A stretch of DNA of 64,000 bases from Candidatus Aquidulcis sp. (GTDB lineage: Bacteria > Chloroflexota > Anaerolineae > UBA4142), in the NCBI GenBank assembly GCA_020723345.1, contig DYJA01000015.1, forward strand, positions 1 to 64,000, in the 5' to 3' direction. The notes below the pieces were generated by a model. The model was given only the letters and a program-made list of their open reading frames with translations. It had not been told where the DNA came from and searched no databases. Position 1 is the stretch's first letter; each line of letters begins with the position of its first letter. The position numbers were made by a program, and so were the translations under genes. Below, in pieces: positions 1 through 8,272 of this stretch.

Positions 1-72
1 TAGGACAAATTTGCAAATTTGTCCAACTACCTGACATCTGGATCCGTAGGACAAATTTCCAAATTTGTCCTA
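1..72. repeat. Two copies of an AT-rich palindrome upstream of the RT gene
   Basis: Positions 3-24 form a perfect 22-nt palindrome (GGACAAATTT, GC, AAATTTGTCC), and 47-72 is a near copy with CC at the centre. A third copy lies at 46125-46148. The second copy ends 10 nt before the RT start codon. They could be operator, hairpin or REP-like elements; the sequence does not decide. Confidence 0.7.
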
Positions 73-81
73 CCACCGACC

Positions 82-1164
82 ATGAAAACCTACAACCATC
101 TGTACGAACAGATCTACGCGTTCGAAAATCTGTTGAACGCGTTCGACCAAGCCAAACGGCACAAACGGATGAAACCGTACGTCGCGGAATTCGAGTACAA
201 TCTGGAACACAATCTGCTGGAACTGCAACGCGATCTGCAAAACGAAACGTACCAGCCCGGCGCGTACACCAATTTCCAAATCTACGAACCCAAACAACGC
301 CTCATCAGCGCCGCGCCGTTCCGCGACCGCGTCGTCCACCACGCGCTCTGCAATATCATCGAGCCGATCTGGGAGGCGCGTTTTATCCACGACAGTTACG
401 CGTGCCGCAAAAACAAGGGAACGCATCGCGCCATCGTCCGCGCGAGCGAATGGGTCAAGCAGTACCGCTACGCGCTGAAAGGCGACATCGTCCGGTTCTT
501 TCCCAGCATTGACCACGCGATCCTGCTCGAAATTCTGCGCGGCAAGATTGCGGACGCGCGCGCGTTGAATCTCGCCGCGCGGATTCTTGCGAGCGGGGAA
601 GGCATTTTGGCGAGCGAGTATCCGATGCGCTGGTTTCCCGGCGACGATCTCTTTGCGGTCAATCGCCCGCGCGGTCTGCCGATTGGCAACCTCACGAGCC
701 AATTCTGGGGCAACGTGTATCTGAACGAACTCGACCAATTCGTCAAGCGCGAACTGAAATGCGCCGCGTACCTGCGCTACGCCGATGACTTTTTGCTTTG
801 CGGCGACGACAAAGCGCGGTTGTGGGAATGGCTCGCCGCGATCCAAAAATTTCTCGAACGCGTGCGCCTCGTCGCGCATCCGCGCAAATCCACCGTGCTG
901 GCGACGCGCGGCGGCGTGGACTGGCTCGGCTTTCGTCTGTTTCCAACGCACCGGCGATTGCGCCGCGCCAACGTGCGCCGCGCGTTTCGCCGCTTGAAGG
1001 CGCAGCGCGCCGCGTACGCGCGCGGCGCACTCACTGGCGCGCAACTCGACGCGTCGATCATCAGTTGGGTCGCGCACGCGCGCTGGGGCGACACGTACGG
1101 CTTGCGCCAACGCGTGCTCAGCCAAACCGCGTTTGCGCGGGAGCGACTCCCTAATGCCAAATGA
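82..1164 (+). CDS. DGR-type reverse transcriptase
   Basis: RNA-directed DNA polymerase of 360 residues with the hallmarks of diversity-generating retroelement RTs. Visible motifs are KGDIVRFFPSID (about residues 133-144, first catalytic Asp), LPIGNLTSQ (about 199-207, the IGxxxSQ form typical of DGR RTs instead of QGxxxSP) and YADD (about 233-236). WLGFRLFP follows in the thumb region. The open frame extends upstream to a TTG at 19, but the ATG at 82 matches the family N-terminus (MKTYNHLYEQI). The gene overlaps the Avd gene by 11 nt, and an adenine-rich template-repeat-like segment follows. In the known mechanism the RT copies the template RNA with adenine mutagenesis and the cDNA replaces the variable repeat of a target gene. 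No target gene is visible here; it may lie left of base 1. Confidence 0.92.
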   Translation: MKTYNHLYEQIYAFENLLNAFDQAKRHKRMKPYVAEFEYNLEHNLLELQRDLQNETYQPGAYTNFQIYEPKQRLISAAPFRDRVVHHALCNIIEPIWEARFIHDSYACRKNKGTHRAIVRASEWVKQYRYALKGDIVRFFPSIDHAILLEILRGKIADARALNLAARILASGEGILASEYPMRWFPGDDLFAVNRPRGLPIGNLTSQFWGNVYLNELDQFVKRELKCAAYLRYADDFLLCGDDKARLWEWLAAIQKFLERVRLVAHPRKSTVLATRGGVDWLGFRLFPTHRRLRRANVRRAFRRLKAQRAAYARGALTGAQLDASIISWVAHARWGDTYGLRQRVLSQTAFARERLPNAK

Positions 1165-1507
1165 TTACACTGTGACCATCTACACCAAAACGTACGACTT
1201 GCTCGCATGGCTTTTTCCCCTGACCGCGAAATTTCCGAAAGAACAGCGCTTCGTACTGGCGCAGCGGCTCATCGACGCGGCAACGGAGTTGTACGAACTG
1301 CTCATCACCGCGCGGCGAACCAAGCCCGCCGAGGCGCGGCGCGAGATTCTCGCGCAAGCCGACGTCAGGTTAGAGCAACTGCGTTTGTATTTTCGTTTGT
1401 CCAAAGATTTAAAGTTGATCAGCATCCCGCAGTACGAGCAGAGCGCGCAACGCACCGACGAGATCGGTCGTTTGCTGGGCGATCAAATCAAGCGCGCGCA
1501 GACCTGA
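1154..1507 (+). CDS. avd: Avd-like four-helix-bundle accessory protein of the DGR
   Basis: Basic, helical protein of 117 residues. The pattern (YDLLAWLFPLTAKFPKEQRF near the N-terminus, then LRLYFRLSKDLKLIS and QYEQSAQRTDEIGRLLGDQIK) is that of the DGR accessory variability determinant, a pentameric helical barrel that binds RT and template RNA. The start ATG at 1154 lies inside the end of the RT gene, so the two are translationally coupled. The C-terminal codons run into the left arm of a 23-bp hairpin. Similar four-helix-bundle proteins occur as 23S rRNA intervening-sequence proteins, but position beside a DGR RT favours Avd. Confidence 0.88.
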   Translation: MPNDYTVTIYTKTYDLLAWLFPLTAKFPKEQRFVLAQRLIDAATELYELLITARRTKPAEARREILAQADVRLEQLRLYFRLSKDLKLISIPQYEQSAQRTDEIGRLLGDQIKRAQT

Positions 1508-1542
1508 CAGGTTTTCCCGAACCTGTCAGGTCTGCGCGCGCT
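1491..1542. repeat. Perfect 23-bp inverted repeat between avd and the template repeat
   Basis: Bases 1491-1513 are exactly complementary to 1520-1542, leaving a 6-nt loop (TTCCCG). The avd stop codon (1505-1507) lies in the left arm. No U-tract follows, so it is not a classical terminator. It could protect the 3' end of the avd message or structure the template RNA that begins right after it. Confidence 0.8.
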
Positions 1543-1645
1543 GGGGCAAGGTCAATCAGCGTTTCGGCGCGCAATAATTGGAACCGCAACAACGACAACC
1601 ACAACAACGGGTTTCGAGTGTTCGCCCAGTCGTTTGCACGCGTGA
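1543..1645 (+). other. DGR template repeat (TR), approximate limits
   Basis: The stretch 1573-1608 is packed with AAC/AAT triplets and would read R-N-N-W-N-R-N-N-D-N-H-N-N followed by GFRVF. This is the usual adenine-rich core plus GFRV end of DGR template/variable repeats that encode a C-type-lectin-like ligand surface. It sits directly downstream of RT and avd, where a TR can lie. Adenines here would be the positions randomised in the variable repeat. The limits are uncertain because no variable repeat is in the window to align with. No adenine-substituted copy was found on either strand. Confidence 0.7.
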
Positions 1646-1748
1646 TCGGTAATGCGCGCGCTCCACGGAGTCCGCGCCGAGGTCACCGGGAAAACTACAG
1701 ACCTGCGCCCCGGGTTGGGCATGGTTCCGCTCAGCCAAATAAATAACC

Positions 1749-1814
1749 GTCCCGCCCCCTGTGGTAATCCTTCGCATCTTGAGCGCAGTCGAAGGATGAC
1801 GCTTGGGGCGGGAC
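1749..1814. repeat. Inverted repeat with nested REP-like core
   Basis: A 10-bp outer stem (GTCCCGCCCC at 1749-1758 with its complement at 1805-1814) encloses a second inverted pair (CCTTCG and CGAAGG). The inner sequence resembles REP-like cores near 20830-20890, 25500-25530 and inside the wzt fragments. It lies between the template repeat and the IS66 remnant. Confidence 0.6.
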
Positions 1815-1929
1815 AACCTGGAGGATTACAACGGACGAGGACGGATTAATCGGACACTGCGCCATTCCATTTTATCTGCGCCATCCATTTGTATCTGTGG
1901 GGTGTGCGTCAAAGCTTTGGGTGGTTTCA

Positions 1930-2200
1930 GTCTGTCCGCTACCTTGATCACCCAGCTGGTTCAAGCGATCATACAACTAGAGTCGCGCGTGCAACACCGC
2001 GAAGACCAATTGGGCAAGAACAGTCGCAACAGCGGAAGCCCCCATCGAGTGATGGCATTGCCAAGCCACGCACACGCAGTTTACGAGAACCGAGTGGCAA
2101 GCCGACCGGTGGGCAACCGGGTCATCCCGTTGCGACTTGCCAGCGGTGCCATGCCTCACTGGAACAGGTCTTGCCAACGGACCATGAAAGATGCAATGTG
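1930..2200 (+). pseudogene. IS66-family transposase N-terminal remnant
   Basis: Two plus-strand frames together give the conserved N-terminus of IS66 transposases. The first reads about [19 protein letters not shown]. After a frameshift near 2035 the second reads [20 protein letters not shown] and then GGQPGH and CQRC. The rest of the transposase is missing and no terminal inverted repeats are apparent. It is a decayed, truncated element marking past insertion beside the DGR. Confidence 0.75.
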
Positions 2201-2278
2201 AACTCCAATTCAATGCCAAGCACATTTTTTGCGGAACCGCCTCATGGATGTGTCAACACGTCGTTGCCAGCACGACGG

Positions 2279-4054
2279 CTAGGTGATGCCGCGCTTGGAG
2301 CGGTACTCTTTGATCGCGATCATCGGTGATCGTTCGTGATCGCGGATTTCGGCGACGTCAAGGTGAAACTCGTCGGCGGAGTAGCGAATCAGTTTCATAC
2401 TCGCGTTCAGCGCGTTCAATAGTTCGATTTGATGTCGGCTGCCGATTCGCTGGATCACGACCTGCAGGATCGCGTAGGACATTTTGCTGAGCGCGAGGAG
2501 CGGCTGATTGCGGTGAATGCGCTCTTCCAAATCCACCTGACCGATGGCAGACAATCCAAATTTACCCAACAGGTCAATCAACAAACCTGTCTCAACCCCA
2601 TAGCCCGTGAAGAAGGGGACGCACTCGAGCGCGACGCGGCGACCGGCGTACTCGCCTGCGAGCGGCTGAACCATCCCCGACAATTCGGGATAGAACAGGT
2701 TGAACAACGGACGCGCCGTCAATTCGGTCACACGTCCGCCGCCGCGCGCTTCGATCTTTTTTCCCAAACGCAAGGGGCGCTGATAGAACCCTTTCACGTA
2801 CATCAAGCGGGGTTCCTGGAGCAGCGGACCAAGAATGCCGTACACAAAACGCGGATGAATGTTGACGATGTCCGTGTCAATCCACGCGATCAAATCGCCC
2901 TTGAGTACATAGAGACTCTTCCACAACGCTTCGCCTTTGCCGACGAACGCGCCATACTCGGGCAGAATTTCAGGATGGCGGTACACCGGGATGCCCAGAT
3001 TTTGCGCTATCTCCACCGTGCGATCGGTCGAGTTCGAATCAATCACGACGATTTCGTCGAGCAAGGGACAGCGCTCCATAAACGCCACGCGCATGGTCTG
3101 AATAACCTGCTTGATAGTTTTCTCCTCATTCAACGCCGGCAAGCCCAGACTGACTGTCAGCCCTTGCTGTTCTTTCAGCGCGACGAGACGTTTGATCTGC
3201 GCGAATTCGTGTGCGTGAAAAGTGTTCTCCGCGAACCATTTATCCACGACGACGGAAATGGTATAGTCCACCATCGGCGGTTTCTCGGACACGGCGCGGC
3301 GCGATTTCACGACCAGCACAGGCACTTGCGCCTTGTTCATCACTTGCGTTGCGGTTGGACCGATCGGCGGATCGCCTGGTTGGGCTTTGGCAATCGCGCC
3401 CATCACAACGAGTTGATGATCATCCTCCCTGGCGCGCCGAATGATTGCGGCTTGAGCATCCCCACTCAGATTGACGATTTGCGTCACCTGCGGCAGGGCG
3501 CGCAGGTGATGGAAGAATTCACGATATTGACGATCCTGAAACCGTTCGGCAGGTGCCGCATGCAACAGCGTGATTTCCGCGCGCTGCGTTTGCGCGAAGG
3601 CAAGCGCGAGCTCCAACGCGAGCGGAGCGTACGGCCCGCCGCGGATCGGCAGGAGGATGTGTTTTATGCGGCGGATGAATTTGCCGCATACGATTGCCAC
3701 ATCGCACGGCATCTCGCGCAACGCATCGGCGGGAAGTTCGCTAGCCACACTCAGCAACAAAAGGTCATCCGTCTCACGCCCGACCTCGAGCTGAACCTCA
3801 TGCCAGATGTGGTGCCCCACGCGTACGACGACCCGCGCGTCGGTTCTGCGCGCCCGCGTCTCCAGGCGCGCCCGCAGTCTCTGCGCAACGCGCGCGCCTG
3901 TGCTCAGCGATTGTCCGCTTGGCACGGCGACCAAACCCAGCGCGAGGATTTCGCGTTGCTGCGCTTGGGCGAGAACACGCGCGAAAGGCACGAGATTCGC
4001 AATTTCGTTAGCGGTTGTGCCCGCGACGACGATACGGCGTTTACTTTCTGGCAT
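2279..4054 (-). CDS. gpgS: UspA-domain / glucosyl-3-phosphoglycerate synthase (GT81) fusion
   Basis: Protein of about 591 residues. The N-terminal ~265 residues are universal-stress-protein-like ([11 protein letters not shown], then [20 protein letters not shown]). The C-terminal ~320 residues are a GT-A glycosyltransferase with [23 protein letters not shown], the metal-binding [20 protein letters not shown] and YVKGFYQRP. This is the pattern of GpgS, which makes glucosyl-3-phosphoglycerate from NDP-glucose and 3-phosphoglycerate. The ATG at 4054 gives a short overlap with the upstream GT4 gene; ATGs at 4060 and 4093 are alternatives. It is the last gene of a minus-strand run with a histidine phosphatase and GT4 enzymes. 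Fusion to UspA suggests stress control of osmolyte synthesis (inference). Confidence 0.85.
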   Translation of the reverse strand: MPESKRRIVVAGTTANEIANLVPFARVLAQAQQREILALGLVAVPSGQSLSTGARVAQRLRARLETRARRTDARVVVRVGHHIWHEVQLEVGRETDDLLLLSVASELPADALREMPCDVAIVCGKFIRRIKHILLPIRGGPYAPLALELALAFAQTQRAEITLLHAAPAERFQDRQYREFFHHLRALPQVTQIVNLSGDAQAAIIRRAREDDHQLVVMGAIAKAQPGDPPIGPTATQVMNKAQVPVLVVKSRRAVSEKPPMVDYTISVVVDKWFAENTFHAHEFAQIKRLVALKEQQGLTVSLGLPALNEEKTIKQVIQTMRVAFMERCPLLDEIVVIDSNSTDRTVEIAQNLGIPVYRHPEILPEYGAFVGKGEALWKSLYVLKGDLIAWIDTDIVNIHPRFVYGILGPLLQEPRLMYVKGFYQRPLRLGKKIEARGGGRVTELTARPLFNLFYPELSGMVQPLAGEYAGRRVALECVPFFTGYGVETGLLIDLLGKFGLSAIGQVDLEERIHRNQPLLALSKMSYAILQVVIQRIGSRHQIELLNALNASMKLIRYSADEFHLDVAEIRDHERSPMIAIKEYRSKRGIT

Positions 4055-5336
4055 CACCATTTCCCTCGGCGCGATTGTTGGGCGATTCGCCAAAACAATC
4101 CGTCATGAGCACCTGCAGGCGGCGTTCCAAAGTTGTGTACGAGTAGTGCCACTTGGCTAATTCATAGTTGTGTTCCGCCATCTCCTGCGCCATGCGCTCG
4201 TCCTTCAATACTTGCCGCACTCGCTGAACAGTTTCGGCGGTGATGAAACCGTCGAACTCGATCACGCGAAAGCCTTTCGGCTTGATGTCAATGTCGTAGA
4301 TCGAATACGTGTTGACGACGATGGGGCAGTGGAAGTAAATGGCTTCGAGAAAAGCGTTGCCAAACCCTTCGATGTCCGAGGGATACGTCACCAAGTCAGC
4401 CCAGGGATAGACATCCCTCAGCGTATAGATTTTTCGACCGTCTGGCGTCCAGCCGCGCTCGTTCTGGATGATGTCGGACACAAAACTCGCGCGGACATTC
4501 AACAACGCGGCAAAGCGGCGCACGCGTTGTTCATACGCGTCTCCTTCGTCGCCGGACGCATGTGAGATCACGAGCCGCGCGTCGAGTCCGGATTGGTGAA
4601 TCAGTTCGATCGCGTGCTCGATCCCTTTGCGCTGCACGACGCGCGTCGGCTGGAGAAACAAGTACTCGTCGGGCTGAATGCCCAGCGCCGCGCGCACATC
4701 GCGCGCGTACTCGTCCCGCGGTGGTGGATGGTGAAAGTCCATGACGTTAGGCACGAGGAGACTGGAGATGCCGGTGCGGAGACTCAGCTGGTTCGCGCCG
4801 GACGAATTGATGACCACGTGATGGATCGAAGGCAGATGCGGTGGGAATGCCATGTTGAGATAATCCCACACGCAATTTGCCAGAAACCGTTTGCGCTCCC
4901 AGAAAAAATCGTGATGATGCGCGATAGTTGGAAATCCGGTCTCGGCGATGAATTCGGTCAGCGCAAGCCCCAGCGGAATGTTCATCGGAATCGCCAGCGC
5001 ATTTTCGGAGATCAACAGTTCGATCTCGAAATCGCGGACGAAGGCGCAGATTTGCTCTTTGAGGTGTTCTTTCAATTGTTGAATGAGCCGCGTTGTTTCC
5101 GGCGGGCGCGTGCGGTTCGAGAAAGCCGTGACGTAGATCGCATGGACAGCGGGATGGCTGAAGAGCGCTTCGGGCACACAGCGACTGCGCGCCGGGCCTC
5201 GGTCCGATGCGCCCGCAAAATAGCAACAGGTGTGCCCCATCCGTTCCAGCACCGCTGCCCACTTGTTCGTTTCAAGCGAGACGCCGTCCGTGCCGCTGAA
5301 ACGCGTCGAGACGAAACCGATGCGACGACTGATCAT
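4041..5336 (-). CDS. GT4 glycosyltransferase, possibly mannosylglucosyl-3-phosphoglycerate synthase
   Basis: GT-B glycosyltransferase of 431 residues. The N-terminal half begins RRIGFVSTRFSGTDGVSLET. The C-terminal half carries FLQPTRVVQRKGIEHAIEL and YPSDIEGFGNAFLEAIYF, the usual GT4 donor-binding elements. The ATG at 5336 overlaps the stop of the upstream phosphatase gene by 4 nt. Placed between a GpgS homologue and a GpgP-like phosphatase, it may add mannose to glucosyl-3-phosphoglycerate, as MggA does in mannosylglucosylglycerate pathways. That role rests on context; the sequence itself shows only GT4. Confidence 0.75.
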   Translation of the reverse strand: MISRRIGFVSTRFSGTDGVSLETNKWAAVLERMGHTCCYFAGASDRGPARSRCVPEALFSHPAVHAIYVTAFSNRTRPPETTRLIQQLKEHLKEQICAFVRDFEIELLISENALAIPMNIPLGLALTEFIAETGFPTIAHHHDFFWERKRFLANCVWDYLNMAFPPHLPSIHHVVINSSGANQLSLRTGISSLLVPNVMDFHHPPPRDEYARDVRAALGIQPDEYLFLQPTRVVQRKGIEHAIELIHQSGLDARLVISHASGDEGDAYEQRVRRFAALLNVRASFVSDIIQNERGWTPDGRKIYTLRDVYPWADLVTYPSDIEGFGNAFLEAIYFHCPIVVNTYSIYDIDIKPKGFRVIEFDGFITAETVQRVRQVLKDERMAQEMAEHNYELAKWHYSYTTLERRLQVLMTDCFGESPNNRAEGNGDARK

Positions 5337-5902
5337 TTCAATACTCCTGTTACCATCACTTCTTGCCACGCGCCAGTTGGGGGAATCGCATCGCGCAGGT
5401 GCCGCAAGTCCAATCCCCGCGCGCGACACACGATTACCGCGATGGGCAATTCATGCGCGACGATGCCGACGCGCCGACCGGGGTGACGCATGATGATCTC
5501 GTGGATGGCTTGCAGAACGCGCGCGGCAAGTGATGGAATATCTTCGCCGCCGGGGGGACGCGCGGCAAGCGACGAGTCGTGCCAGCGGCGAAACTCGTCG
5601 GGATATTGCGCCGCGATGTCGGTCGAAAGCATCTCCTGCCATTTGCCCAGATGGATTTCGCGCAAGCGCGGTTCGGGAATCACCGGCGCGCCGATTCTGA
5701 CCGCGATGATCTGCGCGGTCTCCAGGGCGCGGCGCAGGTCGCTGCTGTACAATGTAGCGAATTCGAATTGGCGCAACTCGCGCGCGACGCGACGCGCTTC
5801 CTCCCGCCCCAGTTCATTCAGCGGCGGATCGGCTTGCCCTTGCCAACGTCCTTCGACGTTCCAATCGGTTTGTCCGTGGCGAATCAGGACGAGTGTGGAC
5901 AT
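5333..5902 (-). CDS. gpgP: Histidine phosphatase, probable glucosyl-3-phosphoglycerate phosphatase
   Basis: Phosphoglycerate-mutase-like phosphatase of 189 residues. It has the phosphohistidine motif LIRHGQTDWN at the N-terminus, the usual GQADPPLNELG, and a second catalytic His in VGIVAHELPI. It is linked to both neighbours by overlaps (ATGA with the GT4 gene; 19 nt with the next GT4 gene). Being in one operon with gpgS it most likely removes the phosphate from glucosyl- (or mannosylglucosyl-) 3-phosphoglycerate. Other members of the fold act on different sugar phosphates, so the substrate is inferred from context. Confidence 0.75.
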   Translation of the reverse strand: MSTLVLIRHGQTDWNVEGRWQGQADPPLNELGREEARRVARELRQFEFATLYSSDLRRALETAQIIAVRIGAPVIPEPRLREIHLGKWQEMLSTDIAAQYPDEFRRWHDSSLAARPPGGEDIPSLAARVLQAIHEIIMRHPGRRVGIVAHELPIAVIVCRARGLDLRHLRDAIPPTGAWQEVMVTGVLK

Positions 5903-7137
5903 TCTGGCTCCCCCTCGTTCACCAACGGCTCGATGCGCTCGGTGAAAATGCGTTCCCAGGCGTACTCGCGCAGCACGCGTTGCTTCAACTGATAGCGCGC
6001 ATCGCGCGCGAGAACATCCGCGATCTGTGCGGCGATCTGCGCGGGCGATTCGTCGAGCGTGAAATAGCGCGCGTACTCGCGCGCGGATTCGCGAAAGGGT
6101 GGGATGTCGGCGCAGAAAATTGGCAAGCGCACCAATCCCGCCTCCAAAATCGGAATGCCAAAGCCCTCGCGTTCGCTCGGGAACAACAGCGCGTCGGCGA
6201 GGAGATACAGGTCGCGCCGCATCGCATCGTCCACGTCGCCGCGCTCTTGCAAAAAGACGACGGCATCTTCGACGTCGCGCGCGCGGCGCAAGGCGCGTAG
6301 CTCTTCGAGGTAGGCGACGTTGGCAGGGTTGTGCGGACCCAGCGGACCCATCACGACGAGTTTCGGCGCGAGATCTCGAGCGTGCAACGCAGCGGTGATT
6401 TCAATCGCGAGTTCAATGTTTTTGCGCCGCGTGACGCGCGCGGGCAAGAGCAGCAGCGGCGCGGCGTCGAGTAGACGCAATTCGCGCGTCCACTGCGCCG
6501 TCGTCGGCGTGACGCCGAGAAATTCCGCCGCGTTCAACCCAGGCGGCGCGACGGAAATCTCCGCTTCGGGAAGATTCAAGAGTTCCGCCAATTCCTTGCG
6601 CCGCGCTTCGGAGACGACGACGTATTTCACGCCGTCCCATTTCTGCCGCAGCAAGCCCCACGGCATTCCCGCATGCAGGTCGCCGGCGTACACGGGATCG
6701 TCCCACGCGAAATCGTGACACCACGCGATCAAACGCATCGGGCGCGTCTGCGCGAGATCGCGCAGTGCGCTCGTCAATGCGAGATTCTTGTGGAGCGTCA
6801 GAACGTTGTGCGCGATGCAAACGTCCACGTCTACCAGCGCGTTCTTGAGCGGGTGATGGATCGCGGCGATCAGCGCGTTCAAGTCGCTCGTCACAATTCC
6901 ATTCGCCAGTTTCTGATTCACCGCGGTCACGAAGGAATGACGCGAATCTATCGTCGGGATGATTCGAACGGGCACGCGCGCGTCGAACGGTTCTCCCCGC
7001 CCGGCGATGATTTTCACTGCGTAGCGGTGATCCGCGAACAATCGCGCGTGCGCGGCAAGCGTAGATTCGACGCCGCCAATCGTCGGCGGCGCGGCGTAAT
7101 GCAAGATCGCGATACGCGGTTTTGCGTTTGACGTCAT
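5884..7137 (-). CDS. GT4 glycosyltransferase
   Basis: GT-B glycosyltransferase of 417 residues. The N-terminus reads RIAILHYAAPPTIGGVEST with a HARLFADHRY segment. The C-terminal domain has LLPARVTRRKNIELAIEI and FPSEREGFGIPILEAGLV. The longer frame starts at 7173, but the ATG at 7137 removes overlap with the exchanger gene. It is a clear paralogue of the GT4 at 11377-12648, which shares the HYxAPPxIGGVE opening and the overall length. Donor and acceptor are unknown; the operon suggests glycoside-type compatible solutes or another soluble sugar product. Confidence 0.8.
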   Translation of the reverse strand: MTSNAKPRIAILHYAAPPTIGGVESTLAAHARLFADHRYAVKIIAGRGEPFDARVPVRIIPTIDSRHSFVTAVNQKLANGIVTSDLNALIAAIHHPLKNALVDVDVCIAHNVLTLHKNLALTSALRDLAQTRPMRLIAWCHDFAWDDPVYAGDLHAGMPWGLLRQKWDGVKYVVVSEARRKELAELLNLPEAEISVAPPGLNAAEFLGVTPTTAQWTRELRLLDAAPLLLLPARVTRRKNIELAIEITAALHARDLAPKLVVMGPLGPHNPANVAYLEELRALRRARDVEDAVVFLQERGDVDDAMRRDLYLLADALLFPSEREGFGIPILEAGLVRLPIFCADIPPFRESAREYARYFTLDESPAQIAAQIADVLARDARYQLKQRVLREYAWERIFTERIEPLVNEGEPECPHSS

Positions 7138-7159
7138 CTCTTGCACGGTTCGCCTTCGT

Positions 7160-8170
7160 TCAGGAATTGCCAAGCAAGTACAACATGCCGAGACTGACGA
7201 CGTACATTACGATCAGGATCGCTCCATCCCAGCTCAGCCGAAAGGGCGTCTTGGGTGAAGCACGATAGGTTATGCTGACGATGGCAACCGCGGTCATCGC
7301 GATTGCGCCGAGACCCGCGATGGCATGGACTGGGGCGACGGATCCCCACAACGGACCGGGTAGGTAGAACAAATCATAGATCGCCAGAATAGCGATGTTG
7401 AACAGGTTGCTGCCAAAAAGATTGCCGATCGCGAGATCGATCGCCATCAAACGAGCCGCGCTGATCGTGACGACAACCTCGGGCAGCGACGTGGTGATTG
7501 CCAAAAAAACGTTGCCGACGAAACTTGCGCCCAATCCTGTACTGCGCGCAATCTCGTCGCCGATGAAGGACAGCCACACACCCAAGCCAACAATGGCAAT
7601 CGCAGCGAGTGTGAAAATCACCACGGCGCGGCGTGTGGAAATATGGGCATAGTCTAGCGTTCGCGCCCGTTCGGTTATGGCTTCTGCCAAGCGGCGCTGC
7701 TCGAAAAGGAAAATGAGCCGTTCGCCTGCCAGATAGACGACGAAGATGATCAGACTGGTCGGTCCAATCCAGCCCAACGCAAACTCGTTCCACGTTTTGC
7801 CCAGAAACACGCGCATGGATGCCAGCCCGATCAATAGAATGCTGAGACTTGCCGAAAGTGTATGTCCCTCGTGCGCTTCTTGAAGCGCTCGCCCTGGTTG
7901 GTATGCCAAGTCTAGAACGGCGATCAATAGTATGTTGAAGAGGCAACTTCCAAAGATCCCTCCCATCGCCAGATCGGGTTCGCCAACCAACGCAATGGCA
8001 CTCGCGCCTGTAATCAATTCAGGCAGGGAGGTTACGCTCGCCAACAGTACAACGCCGATCCAAGTGCGTCCCAGTCCCGATTTCTCGGCAAGGACATCGC
8101 CGTACTGAGATAGTTTGTAGCCAGCGGCGATGATTAGGATCGCGCAGAGAACGAATTGTAGCCAGACCAT
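7160..8170 (-). CDS. Calcium/sodium antiporter (CaCA family)
   Basis: Integral membrane protein of 336 residues with about ten hydrophobic segments. It has the two inverted alpha-repeat signatures of Ca2+/cation exchangers: SVTSLPELITGASA with GSCLFNILLI in the first half, and AITTSLPEVVVTISA with GSNLFNIAI in the second. The acidic and Asn residues for ion binding are present in both. Closest described type is the bacterial YrbG-like exchanger. A GGAG ribosome site precedes the ATG. It sits inside the osmolyte gene run, consistent with ion homeostasis under stress. Confidence 0.9.
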   Translation of the reverse strand: MVWLQFVLCAILIIAAGYKLSQYGDVLAEKSGLGRTWIGVVLLASVTSLPELITGASAIALVGEPDLAMGGIFGSCLFNILLIAVLDLAYQPGRALQEAHEGHTLSASLSILLIGLASMRVFLGKTWNEFALGWIGPTSLIIFVVYLAGERLIFLFEQRRLAEAITERARTLDYAHISTRRAVVIFTLAAIAIVGLGVWLSFIGDEIARSTGLGASFVGNVFLAITTSLPEVVVTISAARLMAIDLAIGNLFGSNLFNIAILAIYDLFYLPGPLWGSVAPVHAIAGLGAIAMTAVAIVSITYRASPKTPFRLSWDGAILIVMYVVSLGMLYLLGNS

Positions 8171-8272
8171 AGTTTTTTCTCCATCGGCAAAGAATTGTAG
8201 TGGTGTTGCAGTTCTTGGGAAATCGGGAGAGCGACAGTTACTTGCTCGCCTGGAAGAGGAATCGGCGTGTCA

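Noticed and set aside
70-1125. Long minus-strand frame opposite the RT gene
   Set aside because: It has no recognisable motif and is the antisense shadow of a GC-rich gene with clear RT motifs.
2429-4108. Long plus-strand frame opposite the UspA-GpgS gene
   Set aside because: Shadow frame; the minus-strand product has complete UspA and GT81 motifs.
4260-4300. GFRV motif in the GT4 protein as a possible DGR variable repeat
   Set aside because: It lies inside a glycosyltransferase C-domain, has no flanking adenine-linked similarity to the template repeat, and is on a conserved fold.
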